Below are positions 55,278 to 64,000 of a stretch of DNA of 64,000 nucleotides, one piece after another. The translations under genes and the position numbers were made by a program. The notes under the pieces are model-generated. The model ran no database searches and was not told where the DNA came from. It saw only the letters and a list, made by a program, of their open reading frames with translations. Every line of letters begins with the position of its first letter. The stretch's first letter is position 1. Source of the DNA: Desulfuromonas acetoxidans DSM 684 (GTDB taxonomy: Bacteria > Desulfobacterota > Desulfuromonadia > Desulfuromonadales > Desulfuromonadaceae); the NCBI RefSeq assembly GCF_000167355.1, contig NZ_AAEW02000004.1, positions 178,839 to 242,838 of the forward strand, read 5' to 3'.

Positions 55278-56723
55278 TTATCTAATCTTCCAATCGGTGC
55301 CCCCGGCACCATCCAGCAACAGGATCCCTTTTTCCGCCAATTCGTCGCGAATGGCATCAGAACGGGCAAAATCCTTATCCTGACGGGCCTGGAGCCGCTC
55401 GGCAATCAACGCGTCAATCTCCTCGACGGTGATATCCAGATCGGCCAGCGCGGACAGGCGTTGCTGGTTCAACCACGCCTTTGGCTCGGAACCGAACATC
55501 CCCAGCACCTTACCCAGTTCAAGGAAGGTGTCGTACAGGGAGCGGACTGAAGCAACCAGGTCGGCTTTCTTGCGAAACTTCTTGGTGGCCATCAGCCGAT
55601 TCATGGTGCGGATGCCTTCAAACAGATAGCCAATTGCCTGGGCGGTATTGAAATCATCGTCCATGGCCTCGCGGAATTTAGCCGTCAATTCCGCGCCATC
55701 TGTGGCTTCAACATCACTCGGCGGGCACTCGGCCAACACCTCGGCCGCCGCCTGCAGTCCTTCGTAAAAACGGGACAAGCCTAGACGCGCTTCTTTAAGG
55801 TTCTGGTCGGAAAAGTCAATCGGCGACCGATAGTGCGCCGACAGGATAAAGAAACGCACCACTTCAGGATCGTAAGTTTTGAGGATATCGCGGATCGTGA
55901 AAAAGTTGCCCAGCGATTTACTCATCTTCTCCTGATTGACATTGACGAATCCGTTGTGCAGCCAGTATTTGACAAACGGCTGGCCCGTGGCGGCCTCGCT
56001 CTGGGCGATCTCATTTTCATGATGAGGGAACACCAGATCTTTACCGCCGCCGTGAATATCGAACGATTCGCCGAGATATTCCATGCCCATGGCCGAGCAC
56101 TCAATGTGCCAGCCGGGACGCCCTTTGCCCCACGGTGACTCCCAGGAAGGTTCTCCTGGCTTGGCCGCTTTCCACAGAGCAAAGTCCATGGGGTTGCGTT
56201 TTTTCTCGCCGGGCGCGATGCGCGCACCGGCCTGCATCTCGTCGAGATTGCGTTTACTCAGCTTGAGATAACTGTCAAAGCTTTCCACAGCAAAATAGAC
56301 ATCGCCGTCACTGGCATAGGCTTTGCCATTGGCAATCAGCCGCTCGACCAGAGCAATGATGTGGTCAATATGTTCGGTGGCCTTGGGCTGCACCGTCGGC
56401 AGATCGAGTCCCAGTCGAGCCATATCCTCATCAAACGCCTGGATAAACTCTTCAGACAACTGCTGGCTGGTGATGCCTCGTTCGTTGGCGCGGTTGATGA
56501 TCTTATCATCGACATCGGTGTAATTGCGCACGTAGGTCACATCGTAATCACTGTACTTCAGGTAGCGATAGACGATATCAAAGACAATATTGGCGCGGGC
56601 GTGGCCGATATGACAGTAATCATAGACGGTGACACCACATACATACATGCCAACCTTACCGGGCACACGGGGTTCAAACAGTTCTTTATTGCCACTGAGG
56701 GTATTATAAACGCGTAAACTCAT
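55278..56723 (-). CDS. cysS: Cysteinyl-tRNA synthetase
   Basis: 481-residue class I synthetase. Zn-binding Cys in [17 protein letters not shown] together with the HIGH motif, WHIECSAM and [15 protein letters not shown], then KMSKSLGN (KMSKS loop) and a C-terminal helical domain. Length is normal. The open frame starts with ATG at 56723. It lies 27 bp after glnS on the same strand, in a glnS-cysS arrangement with isoprenoid genes upstream. Confidence 0.97.
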   Translation of the reverse strand: MSLRVYNTLSGNKELFEPRVPGKVGMYVCGVTVYDYCHIGHARANIVFDIVYRYLKYSDYDVTYVRNYTDVDDKIINRANERGITSQQLSEEFIQAFDEDMARLGLDLPTVQPKATEHIDHIIALVERLIANGKAYASDGDVYFAVESFDSYLKLSKRNLDEMQAGARIAPGEKKRNPMDFALWKAAKPGEPSWESPWGKGRPGWHIECSAMGMEYLGESFDIHGGGKDLVFPHHENEIAQSEAATGQPFVKYWLHNGFVNVNQEKMSKSLGNFFTIRDILKTYDPEVVRFFILSAHYRSPIDFSDQNLKEARLGLSRFYEGLQAAAEVLAECPPSDVEATDGAELTAKFREAMDDDFNTAQAIGYLFEGIRTMNRLMATKKFRKKADLVASVRSLYDTFLELGKVLGMFGSEPKAWLNQQRLSALADLDITVEEIDALIAERLQARQDKDFARSDAIRDELAEKGILLLDGAGGTDWKIR

Positions 56724-56750
56724 CGTTCCTCTCTTGGGGTACGCTGCTGT

Positions 56751-58427
56751 TTATTTTTCTTTGGCCCACGAATCACGCAGGGTCACGGTACGGTTGAAGA
56801 CCAGGGCATCAGAGCGTGAATCACGACTGTCAACACAGAAGTAACCAAGGCGCTCAAATTGATAGGCTTCCCCGATACTGGCCAGAGCCAGCCCCGGTTC
56901 AGCATAACAGGGCGACAACACCTTTATGGAATCGGGATTGATCTCATCGCGAAAATCAATCTCTTTGCTGGCACCTGGACTCTCGACGTTGAACAACCGA
57001 TCGTATTGACGCACTTCCACCGGCAAAGCCCGCTCAGCCGACACCCAGTGAATGATCCCTTTGACCTTGCGTCCTTCCGGCTTCTTGCCCAACGTCTCGG
57101 CATCATGACTGCAACGCAGTTCCACCACTTCGCCGGCATCGTTGTAGATGACTTCTTCGCACTTGATCACGTAACCATAGCGCAGGCGCACTTCGCGGCC
57201 GGGACCGAGGCGGAAAAACTTCTTGGGCGGATCTTCCATGAAATCGTCACGATCAATGTAGACTTCACGACTGAACGGAATCTGCCGCTGGCCCATCTCC
57301 GGCTTTTGCGGGTGGATCGGAGCGCTGAAAATCTCTTCTTGGCCCTCGGGATAATCGGTGATCACCACCTTGAGGGGATTGAGCACACACATAGCGCGCG
57401 GCGCTTCCTCATTGAGTTCCTCACGCACACAATCTTCCAGCACACTCATATCGATCCAGCTGTCGCTCTTGCCGACACCGATCCGCTCACAAAAGGAGCG
57501 GATCGCTTTGGCCGGAAAACCACGCCGCCGCATACCGACCAGAGTCGGCATACGCGGATCATCCCACCCGGACACATGCTTTTCCGCCACCAGTTGCTGA
57601 AGCTTGCGCTTGCTCATCACGGTATAACCGAGATTGAGGCGGGCAAACTCGTATTGGCGCGGGGCAAAAATGTCCAGTTGTTCAATAAACCAATCGTACA
57701 GCGGCCGGTGATCGGCAAATTCCAGGGTGCAGATGGAGTGGGTAACTTTTTCGATGGAATCGGACTGACCATGGGCAAAGTCGTACATGGGATAGATACA
57801 CCAGGCATCGCCGGTGCGATGGTGATGCGCTTTAAGAATGCGGTACATGGCCGGGTCACGCAGATTCATATTGGGCGCAGCCATATCAATTTTGGCGCGC
57901 AGCACCTTTTCGCCATCCTGAAACTCACCGTTGCGCATCCGCTCGAACAGGTCGAGATTTTCTTCGACACTGCGGTCACGGTAGGGGCTGTTTTGCCCCG
58001 GCTCGGTCAGGGTCCCACGCAACTCGCGCATCTGCTCACCGGTGAGATCATCAACATAGGCCTTGCCCGCCTTAATCAGTTGCACGGCAAAGGCGTAGAG
58101 TTGCTCGAAATAGTTGGATGCGTAATATTCGTGTTCGCCCCAGTCAAAGCCAAGCCACTGCACATCCTCTTTAATGGCATCAATAAACTCGGTTTCCTCT
58201 TTGATCGGATTGGTATCATCAAAACGCAGATGACAGACCCCGCCCATTTCTTCGGCCACACCAAAGTTGAGACAGATCGATTTAGCGTGTCCGATATGCA
58301 GGTAACCGTTGGGCTCCGGCGGGAAACGGGTGGCCAGACGGCCATCATGTTTGTTATTGGCCAGATCTTCGGCAATGATATTGCGGATAAAATCTTTTGG
58401 CTGTGTCTCTGTTACCTCGGTACTCAT
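56751..58427 (-). CDS. glnS: Glutaminyl-tRNA synthetase
   Basis: 558-residue class I synthetase, the length of bacterial GlnRS. HIGH motif in [18 protein letters not shown], the acceptor segment RFDDTNP, and the KMSKS-like loop [11 protein letters not shown]-terminal anticodon beta barrels are present. Its presence shows direct charging of tRNA-Gln, rather than only the GatCAB route. The start overlaps the ispF end by 4 bp (ATGA), so it is translationally coupled to the isoprenoid genes. Confidence 0.97.
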   Translation of the reverse strand: MSTEVTETQPKDFIRNIIAEDLANNKHDGRLATRFPPEPNGYLHIGHAKSICLNFGVAEEMGGVCHLRFDDTNPIKEETEFIDAIKEDVQWLGFDWGEHEYYASNYFEQLYAFAVQLIKAGKAYVDDLTGEQMRELRGTLTEPGQNSPYRDRSVEENLDLFERMRNGEFQDGEKVLRAKIDMAAPNMNLRDPAMYRILKAHHHRTGDAWCIYPMYDFAHGQSDSIEKVTHSICTLEFADHRPLYDWFIEQLDIFAPRQYEFARLNLGYTVMSKRKLQQLVAEKHVSGWDDPRMPTLVGMRRRGFPAKAIRSFCERIGVGKSDSWIDMSVLEDCVREELNEEAPRAMCVLNPLKVVITDYPEGQEEIFSAPIHPQKPEMGQRQIPFSREVYIDRDDFMEDPPKKFFRLGPGREVRLRYGYVIKCEEVIYNDAGEVVELRCSHDAETLGKKPEGRKVKGIIHWVSAERALPVEVRQYDRLFNVESPGASKEIDFRDEINPDSIKVLSPCYAEPGLALASIGEAYQFERLGYFCVDSRDSRSDALVFNRTVTLRDSWAKEK

Positions 58428-58936
58428 AATTGTGCGATGACCTTTCCTTGGTTGCGCTCTATCTTTTGTGTCAGGAGAACCACGGCCTGAGCCGATATCC
58501 CCTCCTGTTGACCTTCAAAACCCAGTTTTTCCGTGGTGGTCGCTTTGACATTCACCTGGCCGGGACTGACCTGGCAGGCTCGGGCGATGTTGTCGACCAT
58601 TTGTGGCAAATACTCAGCCAGCTTAGGGCGCTGAGCAACAATCGTCGTGTCGAGATTACCGATCCGCCAGCCGCGCGACGCAGCCAGCTCAATCACTCTT
58701 TGTAACAGAGTCAGACTGGAAATACCTTTAAATTGTGGATCGGTATCGGGAAAATGCCGGCCGATATCCCCGGCAGCCAGGGCACCGAGAATGGCATCGC
58801 AAATCGCATGCAGCAACACATCGGCATCGGAATGTCCCAACAGACCCAGACGATGGGGAACCTCCACACCGCCTAAAATCAGCTTGCGCTCTTCAACAAG
58901 GCGATGCACGTCATAACCATGCCCGATGCGAATCAT
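58424..58936 (-). CDS. ispF: 2-C-methyl-D-erythritol 2,4-cyclodiphosphate synthase
   Basis: Fifth step of the MEP isoprenoid pathway. 170 residues; metal ligands in GHGYDVHRL (Asp, His) and a His in [17 protein letters not shown], plus [12 protein letters not shown] near the end. Slightly longer at the C-terminus than the usual 155-160. Starts overlapping the ispD stop by 4 bp; ends overlapping glnS. Confidence 0.96.
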   Translation of the reverse strand: MIRIGHGYDVHRLVEERKLILGGVEVPHRLGLLGHSDADVLLHAICDAILGALAAGDIGRHFPDTDPQFKGISSLTLLQRVIELAASRGWRIGNLDTTIVAQRPKLAEYLPQMVDNIARACQVSPGQVNVKATTTEKLGFEGQQEGISAQAVVLLTQKIERNQGKVIAQL

Positions 58937-59634
58937 TTGTTCCCCTTTTCACTTGCAGTCAGAAACGCCTCAGCAATCAACAGATCTTCCGGTGTGGTGA
59001 TCTTGATGTTGCGGTAACTTCCTTCGATCATGGCAACCGATTCACCCTGCCATTCCAACAGCGACGCATCATCGGTTCCATGGTAGCCCTGCTGGTAAGC
59101 CCGGTGATGAGCGGACATGATTTTACCGTAGCGAAACGCCTGTGGTGTCTGTGCCGCCCACAAGCGTCGCCGATCCGGTGTAGCAACAGCAAATCCGCCA
59201 TCCACTTCCTTGATGGTGTCCTTTACCGGCACGCCAACCACACAGCTCCCATGCTCTTCAACGGCCTTTAGTACACCATTGAGCAGGTCGCCGTCAAACA
59301 AAGGTCGCACACCATCATGAATCAGGACGATATCATCCACCTGAGCCTGACAGGCTTCAAGGCCAAGGCGCACCGAATCCTGACGTTCAGCGCCACCGGC
59401 GACAACATCACGCACTTTTGTGAATCCGCCTGGCTCAATGATGTCGAGACGACAAAAATCCATCTGATCCGCTGGAGCGATAACATAAATAGAATCAACA
59501 CAGGGATGCTGCTGAAAAATAGACAGGGTATGCGCAAGGACAGGGCGTCCTTGCAGACACAGATACTGCTTATGGATAGAGGTTCCCATGCGGCGGCCAA
59601 GGCCCGCTGCAGGAATCAGAACAATGACACTCAT
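58933..59634 (-). CDS. ispD: 2-C-methyl-D-erythritol 4-phosphate cytidylyltransferase
   Basis: Third step of the MEP pathway, joining CTP and methylerythritol phosphate. 233 residues with the nucleotidyl loop [12 protein letters not shown] and the Lys in [25 protein letters not shown] and AAQTPQAFR. It forms an ispD-ispF-glnS-cysS string with 4-bp overlaps. carD lies just upstream across a terminator. Confidence 0.96.
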   Translation of the reverse strand: MSVIVLIPAAGLGRRMGTSIHKQYLCLQGRPVLAHTLSIFQQHPCVDSIYVIAPADQMDFCRLDIIEPGGFTKVRDVVAGGAERQDSVRLGLEACQAQVDDIVLIHDGVRPLFDGDLLNGVLKAVEEHGSCVVGVPVKDTIKEVDGGFAVATPDRRRLWAAQTPQAFRYGKIMSAHHRAYQQGYHGTDDASLLEWQGESVAMIEGSYRNIKITTPEDLLIAEAFLTASEKGNK

Positions 59635-59675
59635 AAGCCTCGTGACAGACTACCGCTCCGGGCGGCAGCAAAACA

Positions 59676-59704
59676 AACGACCAGGCCATAACAGCCTGGT
59701 CGTT
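59676..59704 (-). terminator. Terminator of carD
   Basis: Stem AACGACCAGGC / GCCTGGTCGTT with a 7-base loop; TTGTTTTG follows on the minus strand. It lies between the carD stop and the ispD start, so ispD must have its own promoter or rely on read-through. Confidence 0.88.
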
Positions 59705-59727
59705 AAAATCGTTATAAATGAGCTATT

Positions 59728-60216
59728 TTAATGATGGAAGACACCTTCAACCCGGCTACAGATCTGATCTTCTTCAACGCCTTCGGCAAAGGCCACTTCC
59801 TTAACGACCAGACGGCGCGCCAATTCAAGCACCTTCTTCTCGCCATAGGACAGTTCCTTACCGTTGCCGATCATATAGAGCTCACGCAGTACGGCGGCCA
59901 CTTCCAGCAGGTCACCGGACTTGATCTTTTCATTGTACTCCCGCTGGCGTCGGCTCCAGGATGAGATACTCCCAGCCATGGCATCGGTATTCTGCAGAAC
60001 GTCATAGACTTTCTGCACGTGAGCTTTATCAACAAGACCACGCATCCCCACCTGCTCGGCATTGGCCGTGGGAACCATGATGGTCATGTCGCTGTCACAG
60101 ATGCGCAGGACATAAAAATCGTGCTCCTCCCCCGAAAATTCTTTTGTCTCAATGGACTCTATAATTCCGACACCTTGAGCAGGATATACCGCCTTATCCC
60201 CAACACTAAACAACAT
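59728..60216 (-). CDS. CarD/CdnL-family RNA polymerase-binding regulator
   Basis: 162-residue transcription factor: N-terminal RNAP-interacting Tudor-like domain (MLFSVGDKAVYPAQGVGIIESI) and helical DNA-binding domain with the conserved Trp in SWSRRQREYNEKIKSGDLLE. CdnL stabilises open promoter complexes, often at rRNA genes. Placement next to ispD-ispF is seen in many delta-proteobacteria and mycobacteria. A terminator separates it from ispD. Confidence 0.94.
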   Translation of the reverse strand: MLFSVGDKAVYPAQGVGIIESIETKEFSGEEHDFYVLRICDSDMTIMVPTANAEQVGMRGLVDKAHVQKVYDVLQNTDAMAGSISSWSRRQREYNEKIKSGDLLEVAAVLRELYMIGNGKELSYGEKKVLELARRLVVKEVAFAEGVEEDQICSRVEGVFHH

Positions 60217-60443
60217 GATACGCCCTCGCTACTAACACACTTGCTGCAATCCTAGGCTGGCAACAAACCGTTTTAACCGATGAGAAGCCATCTTCCCACC
60301 CTCCCCTTTTTCATTGCAACAAGTTTCCATATTACACAAAAAACTTAAAATCGTCAAGAAACACCCCGGCAATTCGCTTCTTTTTACTGGTATCACAGCA
60401 AATGGTATGTTAGCCTGATCAACTTTTCACAGGAGTTGTCGTT

Positions 60444-61316
60444 ATGTCTCTTCGTTTAACACTGATCCTGCTGTCTGTTTTATTCCTGCAATTTTCACAG
60501 GTTAGTACCGCAAACGGCACCACGCCCGGCTTCGCGGACAGCCTGTTTAACGAAGGCGATTACTTCCGCGCCATCACCGAATACAAACGCTACCTTTACA
60601 CCTATCCTGACACGCCGGCCGCAGCACGAGCCCAACTCAATATCGCCCGCAGTTACCTGCAAGCCGAACGCTGGCAGGATGGCGAATTTGCCCTACAACG
60701 GGTGATTGACAACTACCCGAACAGTGACGAGGCCGACATTGCCCGAATTCTGAGCATTGAGAGCGCTTTTAAGCAAGGTAAGCCAACTGTCGCGCTACAG
60801 ACCAACAACGCCACAACATTGACCCATCTCAACCTGCTTGACCAACAACAGCGCCTGCGCATTTGGGCTCTCGCGTACCAGGGTAACTACAGCAAACTCT
60901 CATCCCTCGACCTCAGCGGATCCGGCTGCCTGACACAACAAGACCTGCAAAACTTGGAACAACTGCCGACCAAATCGCCAGCTCTGGCCGGAACGCTTTC
61001 CGCCATCCTGCCCGGTAGCGGACAACTCTACGCAAAACGCTACCGGGAAGCCGGATTGGCCTTGCTGCTCAACGCCGCCTTTATCGCCGGCGGTTTGCAG
61101 GCCATCGATACCGGCAATGAGGTTCTCGGCGGCATCCTGCTGTTTTTTGAGGCAGGATGGTATGGCGGTAACATTTACAACGCCATGAACAGTGTGCATA
61201 AATATAATCGCACCCTGCAGCAATCGACCCTGATGGAGATGCGCCAACGCAGCCACTTCTCCCTGCTGCTTGATGACGATGCGGCAATCTTGAAACTCTC
61301 TGCCCCTCTGGACTGA
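60444..61316 (+). CDS. Exported TPR protein with C-terminal membrane-associated domain
   Basis: 290 residues. A signal peptide (first 23 or so residues) precedes TPR-type helices (about 30-110: LFNEGDYFRAITEYKRYLYTYPDTPAA, then ARSYLQAERWQDGEFALQRVIDNYP, each counted as one repeat). The C-terminal half has the segment LSAILPGSGQLYAKRYREAGLALLLN followed by two hydrophobic stretches (about 205-250), as in DUF5683-like proteins. Role unknown; perhaps envelope assembly. CAGGAG lies nine bases before the ATG. Confidence 0.8.
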   Translation: MSLRLTLILLSVLFLQFSQVSTANGTTPGFADSLFNEGDYFRAITEYKRYLYTYPDTPAAARAQLNIARSYLQAERWQDGEFALQRVIDNYPNSDEADIARILSIESAFKQGKPTVALQTNNATTLTHLNLLDQQQRLRIWALAYQGNYSKLSSLDLSGSGCLTQQDLQNLEQLPTKSPALAGTLSAILPGSGQLYAKRYREAGLALLLNAAFIAGGLQAIDTGNEVLGGILLFFEAGWYGGNIYNAMNSVHKYNRTLQQSTLMEMRQRSHFSLLLDDDAAILKLSAPLD

Positions 61317-61332
61317 AAATAAGGTGACCACC

Positions 61333-62244
61333 ATGACCATTGCCATGATTGGCTCCGGTGCCCTCGGCCTCTACTACGGCGCACGACTGCAACAAGCCGG
61401 TGAAGACGTTCACTTTCTGCTGCGCAGCGACTATGACGCCATTTGCAACAAAGGCCTGACCGTGCACTCCTGTGACGGCGATTTTTATCTGGAATCGCTA
61501 CAAGGCTATCGCAACGCCCATGAGATGCCAAAAGCGGATTTGGTGATTGTCGGCCTGAAAACTTTTGCCAATCAGCACCTCAAGGAACTGATCACCCCAC
61601 TACTGAGCGAACAGACCGCCATCCTGACTTTGCAAAATGGACTGGGCAATGAGGAGCAATTGGCTGAATTGTTTGGTCGCGAACGGATTCTCGGTGGTGT
61701 CGCCTTTATCTGCTCGAACCGCGGCGAACCGGGTAAAGTCCACCACCTTTCCCAAGGTGCCATTCGCCTCGGTGAGTTCAGCGCCGGACTAACCGCTCGC
61801 GCCGAACAGCTCTCGGCTATGTTCAATCGTGCTCAGGTGCCCTGTCAGGCGGTGGAGGATCTGAAAAAGATCCGCTGGGAAAAACTGGTGTGGAACATTC
61901 CGTTTAACGGCCTGTGCGCCCTGACCGACAAAACCACGGATCTGCTGCTGGCCCACCCGCCAACCCGGGAGCTTATTAGCGAACTGATGGATGAGGTTGC
62001 TAACGGCGCCAACGCTCAAGACCTGACCAGTCCGATCGACGGCAAAGCGTTTGGTGCCCACATGATTGAGATTACCGAAGGGATGGACGACTACCATCCA
62101 AGCATGATGATTGACCGTCAGCAGGGACGCCCCCTGGAACTGGAGGCCATTTACGCCATTCCACTTAAACAAGCTGCCCAACGCGGCATTGAGTTGCCGC
62201 GCATCGCCATGTTGTACAGCTTGCTGAGTGTGACCGAGAAATAG
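61333..62244 (+). CDS. panE: 2-dehydropantoate 2-reductase (ketopantoate reductase family)
   Basis: NADPH-dependent reduction of ketopantoate to pantoate for coenzyme A. 303 residues: nucleotide loop IGSGALGLYYG, VGLKTF, TLQNGLGNEE, catalytic Lys in KIRWEKLVWNIPFN and the end pattern with Ser and Asp in HPSMMIDRQQGRPLELE. The start at 61333 has AAGGTG six bases upstream; a GTG three codons earlier overlaps that site. A family paralogue acting on another 2-keto acid cannot be excluded. Confidence 0.88.
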   Translation: MTIAMIGSGALGLYYGARLQQAGEDVHFLLRSDYDAICNKGLTVHSCDGDFYLESLQGYRNAHEMPKADLVIVGLKTFANQHLKELITPLLSEQTAILTLQNGLGNEEQLAELFGRERILGGVAFICSNRGEPGKVHHLSQGAIRLGEFSAGLTARAEQLSAMFNRAQVPCQAVEDLKKIRWEKLVWNIPFNGLCALTDKTTDLLLAHPPTRELISELMDEVANGANAQDLTSPIDGKAFGAHMIEITEGMDDYHPSMMIDRQQGRPLELEAIYAIPLKQAAQRGIELPRIAMLYSLLSVTEK

Positions 62245-62261
62245 TCGGGCTTAAAGCCTGA

Positions 62262-62287
62262 ACCACGGAGACACTAAGACACGGAGA
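62262..62287. repeat. CACGGAGACAC-type short intergenic repeat
   Basis: The 216-bp gap between panE and the PP-loop gene holds ACCACGGAGACACTAAGACA followed by CGGAGA, a sequence type scattered between genes in many bacteria, next to a GGCTTAAAGCC palindrome (62248-62258) and a GGCAAAA/TTTTGCC hairpin (62420-62436). No gene seen. Confidence 0.5.
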
Positions 62288-62460
62288 AAATCAAAAAAGA
62301 AAAACTTCTTGAGCTTCACGATAAAGGCCTCAACAACGTTGGATAAAACCCCAAACCCCGTACCCCCACAGGAGAAAACTGAGAATTCTCCCCGATTATG
62401 GTTTCCGCTGTGCCTGCGTGGCAAAACGCTTTTGCCTTTGACTTTTCATCGGGGACCTTA

Positions 62461-63435
62461 TCAGATCTGATACTGCACCACCTGCTCACGCGGCATCGGT
62501 GCCACCTCAACGACACGCTCCTGACCATTCTCAACAATCAGCACACCAACCCGAGCCTCCTCGCGGCCCTTACCGTAACTGGCAACAATGGCAGCGGCAG
62601 CCAGGTAATCCTCTTCACTGGCCTGACCACTGACCACACCGAGGGGGCCGGAAAAGTTCTGATTGCGCAGCAAACAACCGGAGTCACCGACAATTTTTTT
62701 CAGCCCCTCATTATTGGACTGGTTGCGCCCCAAGGTCAGTTTTGCCGTGTCGGACAGACGAAAAGGGCGACCGAGCTTCAGCAGCTCGACATCTTGACTG
62801 GTACAGTCGGGTTGATGTTCAAACAGATCGCGCAGCCTGCCGGAGAAGGAATTCTCCGTCAGCAAACAACCACCGCCGGAGGAGGGATATTTATCGACCC
62901 CCAATTCTCGCGCCAAGGCTTCCTGACGTTTTCGTGAGCGACCCTGAATATCTTCCAACTGCTCACGGTCCACCAGTCCCTGTTCTTCCATGGGGGTGAT
63001 GGGCAACAGCTTGGCGCTAAGGGGGCGTAAAATACGACCACTCCAGCCTGACGCCTTATTGACCGCCATGAGAGCCGTATGAATCTGACTCTTGGGACGT
63101 TGACCGAGCACTTCACCGGAAAACAGGAAATCATAGCCCTGCTCTTCCATCAGGCGACCAGCAATTTCGAACATCTGGGCATGACAGTCGATGCACGGAT
63201 TCATGTTTTTGCCGTAGCCGTAGCGGGGGTTTTTGAGCATCTTCAGATGCTCCTCACTGATATCCATCACCTGCAACGGCAGATCGTAGCGTGCGGCCAT
63301 CTCCTGAGCTTTGGCATCATCAAAAAACGGCGTCACAAAACAGAGGCAATGTACGTCAACCCCTTGTTTGCGTAACAACAATGCGGCAAGAATACTATCG
63401 AGGCCGCCGGAAAAAATACCCAGTGCTTTGGTCAT
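62461..63435 (-). CDS. PP-loop ATPase (MnmA/ThiI-like) with C-terminal NFACT-R-like domain
   Basis: 324 residues. N-terminal PP-loop motif IFSGGLDSILAALLL (residues about 7-21) and conserved Cys in NPCIDCHAQM (CxxC, about 80-83) and GGGCLLT suggest a thiouridylase-like or sulfur-transfer enzyme. The C-terminal third resembles the NFACT-R/DUF814 domain pattern (LKLGRPFRLSDTAKLTLGR and GDSGCLLRNQNFSGPLG). It is often annotated as a tRNA thiouridylase-like protein; the substrate is unknown. It lies in front of the second cytochrome gene on the same strand. Confidence 0.82.
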   Translation of the reverse strand: MTKALGIFSGGLDSILAALLLRKQGVDVHCLCFVTPFFDDAKAQEMAARYDLPLQVMDISEEHLKMLKNPRYGYGKNMNPCIDCHAQMFEIAGRLMEEQGYDFLFSGEVLGQRPKSQIHTALMAVNKASGWSGRILRPLSAKLLPITPMEEQGLVDREQLEDIQGRSRKRQEALARELGVDKYPSSGGGCLLTENSFSGRLRDLFEHQPDCTSQDVELLKLGRPFRLSDTAKLTLGRNQSNNEGLKKIVGDSGCLLRNQNFSGPLGVVSGQASEEDYLAAAAIVASYGKGREEARVGVLIVENGQERVVEVAPMPREQVVQYQI

Positions 63436-63533
63436 TGAAACATGAATCCTTACGATAACTTGAATAAAGAAGAGCCCCTATAAAAGGCTCGCGAAGTCCA
63501 GGGATAGCGGTTGTACAATCAACAACAATAAAC

Positions 63534-63564
63534 AAGCAGGTTGACCCGACAGATCAACCTGCTT
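63534..63564 (-). terminator. Terminator-like hairpin after the second cytochrome gene
   Basis: Stem AAGCAGGTTGA / TCAACCTGCTT with a 9-base loop and moderately T-rich DNA (TGTTTATTG) following on the minus strand, 66 bp after the cytochrome stop. Confidence 0.7.
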
Positions 63565-63629
63565 GAAAAATGTTCTTTGTTTGACGAAAAATTCAGAGGG
63601 TGAACGTTACAGTCCAGACCATCAAAATA

Positions 63630-63953
63630 TTAACGTTTGTGACATTTGGCACAATGTCCTTTAGCAGCAAAGGCACGCCCGCCATCGTGGCAGATACCAC
63701 ATTGCTTACCGGCGTAAATTTGCGCCATGGTGATCTTGACCGTTCCCTGCTTCATCTTAGGGAAGACATCAGGGTTATGGCAGTCACGGCAGCCTTTTTC
63801 TGCAGCATTGTTATGCAATGTGCCGTCAAAGGTCACTGCGCCCATACTTGATCCGGCAAAGGTCAAACTTTTCCCTTTGGGTACAGCCAGAACCGTAGAG
63901 GACCAGCACAACGCCAACATCCCTACGATCACCAATACCATCACTCTCTTCAT
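63630..63953 (-). CDS. Second periplasmic trihaem c-type cytochrome
   Basis: 107 residues. Signal peptide MKRVMVLVIVGMLALCWS to about AVP; three haem sites CRDCH, CGICH and CAKCH. Outside these, only two more His are seen (TLHNN and KGHC), so one of the three haems lacks a His partner and may be Met- or other-ligated. It belongs to the c7/c3-like group of small electron-transfer cytochromes. Ribosome site AGGAGGATC is just upstream of the ATG at 63953; the promoter lies beyond the window. Confidence 0.92.
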   Translation of the reverse strand: MKRVMVLVIVGMLALCWSSTVLAVPKGKSLTFAGSSMGAVTFDGTLHNNAAEKGCRDCHNPDVFPKMKQGTVKITMAQIYAGKQCGICHDGGRAFAAKGHCAKCHKR

Positions 63954-64000
63954 CTGATCCTCCTGTGATTTATTGAAGTTCCGTTACTCAGGTAAACGGG

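Noticed and set aside
56859..58490. Long open frame (543 codons) antisense to glnS, and a 446-codon one antisense to mshE (22806-24146)
   Set aside because: The sense genes are intact and recognised end to end; such antisense frames arise from codon bias in GC-rich genes and have no recognisable domain.

Overview
The window looks like chromosomal DNA of an anaerobic, metal- or sulfur-respiring desulfuromonad (Desulfuromonas/Pelobacter/Geobacter relatives). The evidence is two small trihaem c-type cytochromes, a CarD/CdnL regulator next to ispD-ispF, a FapA/DUF342 protein, several c-di-GMP proteins, glnS and a Trk potassium system. The assignment is by inference only; no rRNA or tRNA gene was seen. 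No insertion sequence, prophage or CRISPR array was found. Almost all sequence is ordinary, tightly packed core genome.

Layout. 1-5130: end of a membrane transporter, a GGDEF-EAL protein with a histidine-rich periplasmic sensor, and a FapA-like protein. 5131-6284: a gene-free stretch filled with a modular hairpin repeat. 6285-10803: proC, then a polyamine cluster made of a pyruvoyl-type arginine decarboxylase homologue that lacks its catalytic residues, speE and speA. 10813-12021: an EAL-HDOD protein. 12138-30582: one long minus-strand MSHA-type pilus locus in the classical order mshI, (pilN-like), J, K, L, M, N, E, G, three A/B-like pilins, C, D, O, P, Q. MshE carries two 24-residue c-di-GMP-binding motifs, so the neighbouring c-di-GMP enzymes may act on this pilus. 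30728-40913: a Rep/UvrD helicase, a radical SAM protein, an HNH protein, trkA-trkH, pgeF-rluD, a HAD phosphatase and a trihaem cytochrome. 41212-44821: a ferritin-like/VIT1 iron transporter, a MaoC hydratase, a cupin regulator, elbB and efpL. 44908-45762: a second repeat array ending in a 27-unit hexanucleotide tract. 45780-54656: an unusual permease-EIIA-RCK fusion, phoR-phoB, a beta-hydroxyacid dehydrogenase, uvrB and a SprA-related putative protease. 54840-55265: third repeat array. 55278-64000: cysS, glnS, ispF, ispD, carD, a TPR protein, panE, a PP-loop protein and a second trihaem cytochrome.

Most notable points. (1) The PvlArgDC homologue has lost the self-cleaving Ser-Ser pair and other active-site residues, yet sits with functional-looking speE and speA; it may be a regulatory pseudoenzyme. 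(2) A roughly 580-bp cyclic modular repeat of hairpins occurs at three loci, each cut at a different phase. Its internal hexamer block has 3-4 units in four copies and 27 in the fifth, directly behind the permease gene. (3) The mshI reading frame appears to start at a CTG codon behind a perfect Shine-Dalgarno. (4) The APC permease is fused to an EIIA domain with its histidine and to an RCK_C domain.
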